Of a stretch of DNA of 5,032 nucleotides, positions 1-4,670 are shown in pieces. Position 1 is the stretch's first letter. The number at the start of each line of letters is the position of its first letter. Source of the DNA: an uncultured Kineosporia sp. GTDB taxonomy: Bacteria; Actinomycetota; Actinomycetes; Actinomycetales; Kineosporiaceae. A model generated the notes under the pieces. The model had not been told where the DNA came from. It saw only the letters and a program-made list of their open reading frames with translations, and ran no database searches. Location: positions 6,315 through 11,346 of the forward strand of contig CALMAR010000112.1 in assembly GCA_937859855.1 (NCBI GenBank), given 5' to 3'. Made by a program: the position numbers and the translations under genes.

Positions 1-1138
1 CACGCATGGCAGCCACGATGCCGGTGCCGTACTCGGCCTCCAGAGCGGGCTCGGTGTGAAGGAGTTCGACGCTGACGTGCTCTCCAGCCAGCTTGGTGAT
101 GGTGGCCATCAGCTGCTCTCGCTGACCCGGCAGGAAGCGGCAGTCGAGCAGTGCGGTGGCCTCGCCGGGGATCACGTTCTGTTTGTACCCGGCCTTGAGA
201 ACGGTTGGATTGGAAGTGTTCTGAACGGTGGCTTCGATCCAGCGGGAGGTGGTGCCGAACAGTTCGCGGATGGCGTCGGTGTCGATCTCGTCGTCCGCAC
301 TGGACAGGCTGACGCCGGTCTGTTCGCGGACGCCGTCGATGAAAGCTCGCATGGTGGGCGGGATCTCCACCGGCCATTGATGCTGGCCGATCCGGGCGAT
401 GGCGGCGGCGAGATGGGTGACAGCGTTGTCCGGGTTGATCTGTGAGCCATGCCCGGCGCGGCCCTTGGCGCTGAGCTTCAGCCAGGCGATGCCTTTCTCG
501 GCCGTCTGCAGAAGGTAGGTCCGGCGGCCCTGCAGGCCGACCGAGAATCCGCCGACCTCGCTCACCGCCTCGCTGACCCCGTCGAAGACGTCGGCGTGGT
601 GGTCGACCACATGGTGGGCGCCGTATCGGCCACCAGCTTCCTCGTCGGCGAAGAATGCGATCACCAGATCCCTTGGCGGGCGGCGATTCTCGCGTCTCAT
701 CCGGCGCAAAGTGGCCAGGATTATGGCGTCCATGTTCTTCATGTCGACCGCACCGCGGCCCCACAGGCAGTCGTCCCGCAGTTCCGCCGAGAACGGATCG
801 GCCTGCCAGTCGCTGGCCTGGGCCGGGACGACGTCGAGGTGGCCATGGATCAGCAGGGCAGGCCGGCTGTCGTCCTCGCCAGGAAAGCGCGTGACCAGGC
901 TGGTACGGCCGGGCGCACTCTCGAACACCTCTGGAGTCAGCCCGGCCTCGTCCAGCAGCCCGGCCACCAGTTCGGCCGCCTTGCGTTCCCCGGGTCCGGT
1001 GTCGTCACCGTAGTTGCTGGTGTCGATCCGGATCAGGTCGTGACAGATGGTCACGGCCTCGTCCTCGGCGCTGATCTCCTGGCTGGTGCTGTGCGGATCA
1101 CGGCCCTGGGCCGGGATCGGCGCGGACGGTCGTCTCAT
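1..1138 (-). CDS. M20-family metallopeptidase/deacylase (3' end beyond window)
   Basis: The minus strand is open from ATG 1138-1136 to the left edge, giving 379 residues without a stop. Family members are usually about 430-450 aa, so the last 50-70 are missing. The M20 (ArgE/DapE/carboxypeptidase G2) zinc-site motifs appear in order. HGHLDVVP supplies metal ligand H100 and D102. GRGAVDMK supplies the bridging ligand D132. DEEAGG supplies the general base E166 and ligand E167. SEVGG (E194) is the probable further ligand. GHGSQINPDNAV (H230) is the start of the lid/dimerisation domain, and LLDCRFLPG lies near the end. The last metal histidine would lie outside the window. The family hydrolyses amide bonds of dipeptides or N-acyl amino acids in the cytoplasm; the substrate cannot be told here. 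The overall pattern resembles the mycobacterial Rv2141c type of M20 protein (from memory, not searched). The start is supported by GGGGAGG six bases upstream. The gene stands alone and diverges from the tRNA gene. The family call is very secure. Confidence 0.95.
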   Translation of the reverse strand, partial: MRRPSAPIPAQGRDPHSTSQEISAEDEAVTICHDLIRIDTSNYGDDTGPGERKAAELVAGLLDEAGLTPEVFESAPGRTSLVTRFPGEDDSRPALLIHGHLDVVPAQASDWQADPFSAELRDDCLWGRGAVDMKNMDAIILATLRRMRRENRRPPRDLVIAFFADEEAGGRYGAHHVVDHHADVFDGVSEAVSEVGGFSVGLQGRRTYLLQTAEKGIAWLKLSAKGRAGHGSQINPDNAVTHLAAAIARIGQHQWPVEIPPTMRAFIDGVREQTGVSLSSADDEIDTDAIRELFGTTSRWIEATVQNTSNPTVLKAGYKQNVIPGEATALLDCRFLPGQREQLMATITKLAGEHVSVELLHTEPALEAEYGTGIVAAMR

Positions 1139-1144
1139 CGCCTG

Positions 1145-1151
1145 CCTCCCC
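1145..1151 (-). promoter_or_regulatory. Ribosome-binding site of the M20 gene, duplicated
   Basis: On the minus strand GGGGAGG lies six bases before the ATG at 1138, a near-ideal Shine-Dalgarno site. A second copy of the same ten bases (TCGGGGAGGC on the minus strand; plus-strand 1144-1153 and 1157-1166) sits 13 bases further upstream. Only the proximal copy is at functional spacing; the distal one looks like a small tandem duplication in the leader. Confidence 0.7.
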
Positions 1152-1182
1152 GAAGTGCCTCCCCGACGTGCGGATCGATGAC

Positions 1183-1188
1183 ACCGTA
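1183..1188 (-). promoter_or_regulatory. Possible -10 box for the M20 gene
   Basis: The minus strand reads TACGGT here, matching the actinobacterial TANNNT -10 pattern. It would start a transcript with a leader of roughly 38 bases carrying both Shine-Dalgarno copies. No clear TTGACA-like -35 box is visible at 16-19 bases spacing, so this is a weak call. Confidence 0.3.
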
Positions 1189-1260
1189 GACGCATCAGGT
1201 TTCGCTGGCGTACTCGCGGCCTCCACCCCACAGCATGATTGCCCTGGGCCCGCCCGCTCA

Positions 1261-1334
1261 CCCATGATCACCGGCTCAGCCCATGGATGTGCGGCTCCGG
1301 CCCCGCTTCGCCGGGCTGACTTGCCGATCATGGG
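1261..1334. repeat. Imperfect 22-bp inverted repeat (long hairpin)
   Basis: The arms 1261-1282 and 1313-1334 are reverse complements at 17 of 22 positions. The outer nine (CCCATGATC / GATCATGGG) and the inner seven next to the loop are unbroken, and mismatches are confined to the middle. The 30-base loop contains a further GCGG/CCGC pairing. It lies between the divergent M20 gene and the tRNA-Leu gene. There is no T-run on either side, so it is not a classical terminator. It could be an operator, a structured RNA or the remnant of a miniature element. Confidence 0.6.
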
Positions 1335-1362
1335 CAGACCCGGCCGGGGGCTGGCTGCGTGC

Positions 1363-1368
1363 TAGCCT
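1363..1368 (+). promoter_or_regulatory. Possible -10 box for tRNA-Leu
   Basis: TAGCCT fits TANNNT and lies 33 bases before the mature tRNA 5' end, which would give a short 5' leader for RNase P removal. No convincing -35 box is seen at the right distance. The call rests on position and the hexamer only. Confidence 0.3.
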
Positions 1369-1400
1369 CGTAGCCGCCTTGGCGCCGATGCGCTGAGCAG

Positions 1401-1484
1401 GTCCGGGTGGCGGAATAGGCAGACGCGCTAGCTTGAGGTGCTAGTGCCCGAAAGGGCATGGGGGTTCAAGTCCCCCCTCGGACA
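1401..1484 (+). tRNA. tRNA-Leu (anticodon GAG)
   Basis: The full cloverleaf can be folded by eye. The acceptor stem GTCCGGG pairs with CTCGGAC at 1477-1483, with one G-U pair. The D stem is GCG/CGC, and the anticodon stem CTAGC/GCTAG encloses the loop TTGAGGT with anticodon GAG at 1435-1437. A long class II variable arm, TGCCC-GAAA-GGGCA, is typical of Leu. The T arm is GGGGG-TTCAAGT-CCCCC. The discriminator base is A1484, as expected for leucine. Only CC of the CCA end follows in the DNA, so CCA must be completed enzymatically, as is common in actinobacteria. It decodes CUC and CUU codons. The sequence downstream is degenerate DNA, which makes this tRNA a candidate old integration site. Confidence 0.97.
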
Positions 1485-1495
1485 CCTTGCAGGAC

Positions 1496-1515
1496 CGGGC
1501 CTGGCCGTCAGCCCG
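1496..1515 (+). terminator. Weak hairpin just downstream of tRNA-Leu
   Basis: CGGGC at 1496-1500 and GCCCG at 1511-1515 form a 5-bp GC stem with a 10-base loop, 11 bases after the tRNA. There is no T-run. It could help end or process the tRNA transcript, but the stem is short and may be chance in GC-rich DNA. Confidence 0.22.
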
Positions 1516-1707
1516 CTGGGAACGATCAGGCGTTCTTCGCTTGTGGACGCCTTCGCGCACGAACACTTCGGGCGCCATTTCCACAGCAGCGGGCGCGAGG
1601 GCCCAATGTCGAAGAACCCGGGACGATCTGCGCGCCGCCCGGTTCGATCAGAGATCTTGGCCGTTACCGCCGCCGCTGACTCTCTGGCAGCCTCACCGTG
1701 GCCAGAA

Positions 1708-1736
1708 GCCGCTGAGACTTCCCGCCAATCAGCGGC
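1708..1736. repeat. 8-bp perfect inverted repeat
   Basis: GCCGCTGA (1708-1715) and TCAGCGGC (1729-1736) can form a GC-rich hairpin with a 13-base loop. There is no T-run after it on the plus strand. It sits in the gene-free stretch and may be a terminator without a U-tract or simply chance. Confidence 0.3.
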
Positions 1737-1875
1737 GCCTCTCGCGGCCAGGAAACCCACCGCCTGCGAAACGACGTGGTTGAGGGTGGCCAAGAAAATT
1801 GGAAGCCGGACCCAACGAAGTCACCTGCGAGCGTGAGTCCTGATAGCAGAGAAGACGTCCACACGCGGAGGAGCG

Positions 1876-2263
1876 ATGATCGTGCAACGGCCGGGAGCGG
1901 ATATCGAGCGCCGGTCGCGTACGTGATGAAAGCGGCCTGCAATCTCCGCGCCGACGCTCTGGCCAGGGCGTCAGCGCACCCGTCGATCAGCTTTGATGAT
2001 GCCTATGAACGCGCCGTCACCCAGTCGGCCGAACCACCAATCGACGACCACGAATTCTTGCCTCAGGCCCTCAGACAGCTCAGCCCGCGCGAGGAGCAGA
2101 TGACTGTCCTCTACTACTGGCCGGCCTATCCACCAAGGAGATCGCCGTGGTGCTGGGGCTGCAGCCTGGTGGTGTCAGCCGCACCCTCTCAGCTGCGCGC
2201 GCCCGGCTGCTTGGCCTGCTCACCGCTCCTGATCCCGCCGACGAACAGGGAGGTTTACGGTGA
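1876..2263 (+). pseudogene. ECF-type sigma factor remnant, N-terminally deleted and frameshifted
   Basis: From about 1917 the plus strand encodes AYVMKAACNLRADALAR, which resembles the end of sigma region 2 (2.4). A linker follows, then LPQALRQLSPREEQMTVLYYW, the typical start of region 4. Right after YYW (TGG 2118-2120) the frame must shift. The frame starting at CTG 2117 continues LSTKEIAVVLGLQPGGVSR and LSAARARL, a clear region 4.2 helix-turn-helix, and ends at TGA 2261-2263. Restoring one G (TGGGCC for TGGCC) would give YYWAGLSTKEIA, so a single-base deletion explains the break. Regions 2.1-2.3, which bind core polymerase and the -10 box, are absent. A well-placed GGAGGAG before ATG 1876 opens only a 16-codon peptide that stops at 1924-1926, probably the original start now joined out of frame. 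A sigma factor needs both domains, so this copy should be inactive. A sequencing error could explain the frameshift but not the missing region 2. Confidence 0.72.
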
Positions 2264-2400
2264 ACGAGGACCAGCTGCGGTCGTTGATCTCAGGACTCGG
2301 GGAGGGGGACCGAGATCAGCGATCGCGCGAGACAGCCACACAGACGTTCATCGAGTCGCTCGCAACGCTGACCGATAGCCGGTCAGTGCAGGCATCGCTC
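2260..2400 (+). pseudogene. 5' fragment of the gene overlapping the sigma factor
   Basis: GTG 2260-2262 overlaps the sigma stop TGA 2261-2263 in the GTGA arrangement typical of translationally coupled actinobacterial genes. The first 40 or so residues (VNEDQLRSLISGLGEGDRDQ and on) read like a real, charged, helical N-terminus. After about 2390 the same frame becomes Arg/Ser/Gly-rich and loses any protein-like pattern, although it stays open to 2943, antisense to and out of phase with the CpaF-like fragment. I take it as the beginning of a sigma partner gene, perhaps an anti-sigma or regulatory protein, cut off by a deletion. No family is recognised, and the right boundary is approximate. Confidence 0.4.
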
Positions 2401-2504
2401 CGCGCCGCCGCCCCCTGCCGGAAAGCTCGGCCTCAGAACCATTCTCAGGGGTCCCAATCACTGCTCGGACTCGCAGCGTCCGGTGGCCTCGAACCGGGAA
2501 CAGC

Positions 2505-2789
2505 CTTTTCGACCGGCTGGCGCTGGCTCAGGCGGCGCGGGCGGTGGAGGAGTCTCAGGCGCGGCTGGGGCATGCCGGGATGGAAGGCGACATCATCACC
2601 CTGCAAGACCTGTTCATCTTCGACCGCTCCACCCGCGACGAGCACGGCCACCCGGCCGGGGCACTGCGCCCCACCGGCCTGCGACCCAAGTTCCTCGACG
2701 AACTCCACGACGCCGGCATCAACGTCGACCTGCGCGTGTTCGCCTCCGAACAAGTACTCCAACGACCCCCAGACCGACGCGCGCGATGA
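2505..2789 (+). pseudogene. C-terminal fragment of a CpaF/TadA-type secretion ATPase
   Basis: The frame ending at TGA 2787-2789 carries GMEGDIITLQDLFIFD (from about 2577), a spacer, then a G.L.PTGLRPKFLDEL stretch and a terminal AGINVDLRVF. This matches the usual C-terminal tail of CpaF/TadA-like hexameric ATPases that drive Flp/Tad pilus assembly or related type II/IV-like export. The ATPase core (Walker A, Walker B, Asp and His boxes), normally about 300 residues before this point, is absent. Upstream in frame there is only RLALAQAARAVEESQARL and then low-quality sequence. A GTG at 2544 could start an 81-residue peptide, but it has no convincing ribosome-binding site. No other Tad genes are nearby. 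The fragment cannot be a working ATPase; it is most likely debris left by deletion or recombination. Confidence 0.65.
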
Positions 2790-2877
2790 TGCTTGTGCTC
2801 CCGGCACCACGGTGAACGTGCACAGCAGCGCAGGCCATTACTCGACCCGGGTGTCGCCCTCCGACACTTGTCTGCCT

Positions 2878-2907
2878 CGCCCTGGGTTCTTCGATCGTCG
2901 CAGGGCG
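2878..2907. repeat. 7-bp stem hairpin around a GTTCTTCG box
   Basis: CGCCCTG (2878-2884) and CAGGGCG (2901-2907) pair perfectly around a 16-base loop that includes TTCTTCGATCG. It lies between the last gene fragment and the next intact gene and has no T-run. It may be a terminator or part of a degraded element end. Confidence 0.3.
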
Positions 2908-2985
2908 TCGCCGGCTGAGCCCTTCGCCGGAGCAGCTTGCTGATGTCATGAAGCGGCTTCGAGCTGGCTCACCCGGCCAGCCGGT

Positions 2986-2991
2986 TACGGT
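2986..2991 (+). promoter_or_regulatory. Possible -10 box for leaderless transcription
   Basis: TACGGT fits TANNNT, and its last base lies eight bases before the A of ATG 2999, the spacing expected if transcription starts at the start codon itself. No Shine-Dalgarno sequence precedes that ATG, which agrees with a leaderless message. No good -35 box is seen. Confidence 0.35.
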
Positions 2992-2998
2992 GGACGTC

Positions 2999-3373
2999 AT
3001 GGAGGAGAACCGGGCCCGCCGGGTGGTCGACGCGCTGCGCGAGCGGGGCATCGACGCTCACATGGAGCGGGCCAGCGTCTATCAGTTCGGGGTCCACATC
3101 AAGATCACCCGGGGCCGGACCGCGGTCTGGGACACCGACGGCACCGCCGGGCTGGAGGCCCAGGTGATGCGCGACGGCATGCTCGTCGGCTTCGTGCCCG
3201 CGATCGCGGATTCGGACGGCTTCACCGACGAGCAGACGGTCGATGCCATCGCCCGCACCGATTATGACCAGCCGATCGCCCGGCAGCGCCCATCCGCACC
3301 GCCGCCGTCGGCTCCGCTCCCCCGCGCCGGCGGCGTGTTCCGGCGCTTTCTCGGCGGTTTCCGCGAGCGCTGA
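2999..3373 (+). CDS. Small conserved-looking protein of unknown function
   Basis: A 124-residue protein from ATG 2999 to TGA 3371-3373. Residues 1-24 (MEENRARRVVDALRERGIDA and on) form a charged helix. Residues 25-70 look like beta strands with VYQFGVHIKI, the motif TAVWDTDGTAGLEAQVM and LVGFVPAI. An acidic stretch (DSDGFTDEQTVDAIARTDYD) follows, then a Pro/Ala-rich linker (98-110) and a basic, aromatic tail (VFRRFLGGFRER). There is no signal peptide or membrane span, so it is cytoplasmic. I recall similar actinobacterial hypothetical proteins but know no function. Alternative in-frame starts are ATG 2948 (GGAG 14 bases upstream, too far) and GTG 2990. ATG 2999 is preferred because the protein-like pattern begins there and a TANNNT box is placed for leaderless expression. 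Strong third-position GC supports that it is real. Confidence 0.8.
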   Translation: MEENRARRVVDALRERGIDAHMERASVYQFGVHIKITRGRTAVWDTDGTAGLEAQVMRDGMLVGFVPAIADSDGFTDEQTVDAIARTDYDQPIARQRPSAPPPSAPLPRAGGVFRRFLGGFRER

Positions 3374-3376
3374 CCC

Positions 3377-3415
3377 GGCCGCCGCAGATCAGGCCGCCGC
3401 AGATCAGGCCGCCGC
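3377..3415. repeat. 15-bp tandem repeat, 2.6 copies
   Basis: The unit GGCCGCCGCAGATCA occurs exactly at 3377-3391 and 3392-3406, followed by a partial GGCCGCCGC at 3407-3415. It begins three bases after the stop codon of the unknown gene. The core GCCGCAGATC is nearly the same as that of the repeat at 3892-3921. Confidence 0.85.
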
Positions 3416-3451
3416 CCCGGATCTTGACCGGGCGTAGCTGCGATGATGTGA

Positions 3452-3464
3452 CCCCAGGCTGGGG
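3452..3464 (+). terminator. Short GC hairpin, weak terminator candidate
   Basis: CCCCA and TGGGG enclose a three-base loop (3452-3464), about 80 bases after the stop of the unknown gene. There is no T-run, so function is uncertain. Confidence 0.25.
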
Positions 3465-3527
3465 CGGCGCGCACCGGCTCACAACGGTCTTGATCGCGCC
3501 CGTCGCCCGGCCATCGGCTGCGGACTC

Positions 3528-3533
3528 GAGGAG
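3528..3533 (+). promoter_or_regulatory. Ribosome-binding site of the ABM-like gene
   Basis: GAGGAG lies five bases before ATG 3539, which fixes that start codon. Confidence 0.7.
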
Positions 3534-3538
3534 CCCAA

Positions 3539-3883
3539 ATGATCCTACGGACCTGGCGTGGTGCCGTTCAGCCCGCGGACGCCGATCGGTACCTCGCCCA
3601 TCAAAGCGACACCGGCGTCGCCGAGTACCGGCGAAGTGCTGGGAACCTCGGCGTACTGGTTCTCCGCCGTGACCGCGGCCGCCTCGTTGAGGTTGTCACC
3701 ATGTCGCTGTGGGAATCGATGGAAGCGGTGCAGGGTTTCGCCGGACCTCATCCCGAACAAGCCCGGTTCTATCCCGGTGATGATGAGCTCCTGGTCGAAA
3801 AGGACGAGTATGCCAGCCATTACGAGGTCGTGAGCGCGGACCTGTCCGCGGCGGCCGGCCGCGACACCCCGGCCCGCCCGTAG
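3539..3883 (+). CDS. ABM-like dimeric alpha/beta-barrel protein
   Basis: A 114-residue protein with a clear Shine-Dalgarno site. MILRTWRGAVQPADADRYL is a first beta strand and helix. GVLVLRRDRGRLVEVVTMSLW forms the central strands, ESMEAVQGFAG the second helix, and ARFYPGDDELL followed by SHYEVV the last strand. This pattern is that of the antibiotic biosynthesis monooxygenase-like (ABM, ferredoxin-like dimeric alpha/beta barrel) superfamily, where LW.S.EA...FAG is the usual signature. Members bind small hydrophobic molecules, heme or quinones, or have no known activity. No catalytic residues can be assigned, so the fold is inferred but not the reaction. The last 15 residues (Ala/Arg/Pro-rich) are a disordered tail. 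There is no signal peptide. It is a single gene, convergent with the HAD phosphatase, with 48 bases between stops. Confidence 0.85.
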   Translation: MILRTWRGAVQPADADRYLAHQSDTGVAEYRRSAGNLGVLVLRRDRGRLVEVVTMSLWESMEAVQGFAGPHPEQARFYPGDDELLVEKDEYASHYEVVSADLSAAAGRDTPARP

Positions 3884-3891
3884 CCGCGGAT

Positions 3892-3921
3892 CAGCCACAG
3901 ATCGCCCAGCCACAGATCGCT
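3892..3921. repeat. 15-bp tandem repeat, 2 copies
   Basis: CAGCCACAGATCGCC (3892-3906) and CAGCCACAGATCGCT (3907-3921) differ only in the last base. A degenerate GCCGCGGATCA precedes them. The repeat lies between the stops of the convergent ABM-like and HAD genes and shares GCCRCAGATC and the 15-bp period with the repeat at 3377-3415. Confidence 0.85.
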
Positions 3922-3942
3922 TAGCTGGAGGTCAGCTGAGCG
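3918..3942. terminator. Candidate shared terminator hairpin between convergent genes
   Basis: CGCTTAGCTG (3918-3927) pairs with CAGCTGAGCG (3933-3942) over ten base pairs, including one G-U on the plus strand, around the loop GAGGT. It lies 35 bases after the ABM-like stop and spans the last codons of the HAD gene (stop at 3934-3932). There is no T-run, as is usual for actinobacterial hairpin terminators. It would serve the ABM-like transcript best; the HAD transcript would end inside or after it. Confidence 0.5.
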
Positions 3943-4603
3943 CCCGCCCGAGTTGGGCGAGCAGATCTGCCGGGTCGTCGAAGACCTTCCAGGCGCCGCC
4001 GTCCAGCAGCGAACGTTCCGAGAAGCCGCCACAGCGCAGCGCGATGACCGGCGCCGGAACCTGGCCGGCCGCTTCAATGTCCCACGGCGTGTCACCGATG
4101 ACGATCGCAGAGCGGCCGCCGGCCTTGTCCAGCCCAAGCTGGAACAGGTCGCCGGACGGTTTGCTGGCCTCGACGTCCTCTGCCGTTGTGATGGCGTCGA
4201 TCGCGTCGTCCACGTCCAGGAGTTTGCGGGCCACCTCGAGGTGCTCCGGATTGCCGGACGACGCCAGCACCACGGTCAGGTGCCGCCGTTTCAGCTCGCG
4301 GACCAGCTCGCTGGCACCCGGAAACGGCCGGACACTGGAGATCATCCCGTCGTAGTGCTCCTTCCAGGCTGAACGAAGCTGATCACCGGACTTGCGTTCC
4401 ACCTCATCACCGGCCACGGCGGCGACCAGCTTGTCGCCGCCCATGCCCACGAACGAATGGATCCGCCAGGCCGCCTGCCAGTGGCCGTAGTCCTCGAACG
4501 CCTGCTGCCAGGCCGCCACGTGCCAGTAGTTGGAGTCGATCAGGGTGCCGTCCACGTCCAGCAGGACGGTGTCGGCATTCGGTCCGGAATCCGCATCAGC
4601 CAT
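3932..4603 (-). CDS. HAD-superfamily phosphatase (subfamily IA)
   Basis: A 223-residue cytoplasmic protein from ATG 4603-4601 to TGA 3934-3932. The HAD motifs are all present. Motif I is LLDVDGTLID, with nucleophile D16 and acid/base D18. Motif II is VLASSGN (S115/S116). The motif III lysine is in SKPSGD (K148), and motif IV is IGDTPWDIEAA (D171, D175). A helical cap of about 75 residues between motifs I and II places it in subfamily IA, with phosphoglycolate phosphatases and beta-phosphoglucomutases, which hydrolyse or transfer phosphate from small metabolites via an aspartyl-phosphate. The substrate cannot be read from the sequence. An in-frame GTG at 4621 would add six residues. Its GGGGAG lies only one base away, whereas ATG 4603 has a weak GGTCGG nearby; the ATG is preferred, but neither is strong. 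It follows the exported-protein gene on the same strand after 67 bases. Confidence 0.93.
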   Translation of the reverse strand: MADADSGPNADTVLLDVDGTLIDSNYWHVAAWQQAFEDYGHWQAAWRIHSFVGMGGDKLVAAVAGDEVERKSGDQLRSAWKEHYDGMISSVRPFPGASELVRELKRRHLTVVLASSGNPEHLEVARKLLDVDDAIDAITTAEDVEASKPSGDLFQLGLDKAGGRSAIVIGDTPWDIEAAGQVPAPVIALRCGGFSERSLLDGGAWKVFDDPADLLAQLGRALS

Positions 4604-4652
4604 GATCCGACCGTTGCACACTCCCCGAGCCGCGCAAGGCCGCTTGGTCAGC

Positions 4653-4669
4653 CACCGGATCGGGCGGTG
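4653..4669 (-). terminator. Weak hairpin after the exported-protein gene
   Basis: CACCG (4653-4657) and CGGTG (4665-4669) form a 5-bp stem with a seven-base loop just after the stop of the gene at the right edge and before the HAD gene. There is no T-run. It is a weak candidate; if it is not functional the two genes may be co-transcribed. Confidence 0.25.
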
Positions 4670-4670
4670 C

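Larger units (their letters stand above)
1487..1875. other. Gene-free stretch after tRNA-Leu
   Basis: About 390 bases with no gene I can support. Frames on both strands stay open for 70-130 codons, but none has a good ribosome-binding site, consistent codon-position bias or a recognisable motif. The minus-strand frame that looks longest runs into the tRNA. The stretch holds an 8-bp perfect inverted repeat (GCCGCTGA 1708-1715 / TCAGCGGC 1729-1736, 13-base loop) and inverted GTTCTTCG / CGAAGAAC boxes at 1532-1539 and 1610-1617. It is best read as decayed or non-coding DNA. Confidence 0.5.

Noticed and set aside
449..1189. Plus-strand open frame of 246 codons
   Set aside because: It lies antisense to the M20 peptidase gene, whose complete set of catalytic motifs shows which strand is coding. 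Long antisense frames are expected in GC-rich genes.
1428..1793. Minus-strand open frame of 121 codons ending RCPRGDLNPHALSGTSTSS
   Set aside because: Its end is the reverse translation of the tRNA-Leu gene, a well-known false protein in databases. The rest has no motif and no ribosome-binding site.
2115..2128. Programmed frameshift in the sigma factor
   Set aside because: There is no slippery heptamer at the site, and region 2 is also missing, so plain decay or a read error is the simpler explanation.
2487..2510. Sequence resembling a tRNA T arm (GGTTCGAGG on the minus strand)
   Set aside because: No five-pair T stem forms around it and no acceptor or anticodon arm can be found.
2445..2810. 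Minus-strand open frame of 121 codons
   Set aside because: It is antisense to the CpaF-like fragment, whose conserved tail is recognisable on the plus strand.
3222..3482. Minus-strand frames with GGLICGGLICGG or PDLRRPDLRR peptides
   Set aside because: These are translations of the 15-bp tandem repeat. They overlap the unknown gene in antisense and lack a ribosome-binding site.
3953..4372. Plus-strand open frame of 139 codons
   Set aside because: It is antisense to the HAD phosphatase, which carries all four HAD motifs.
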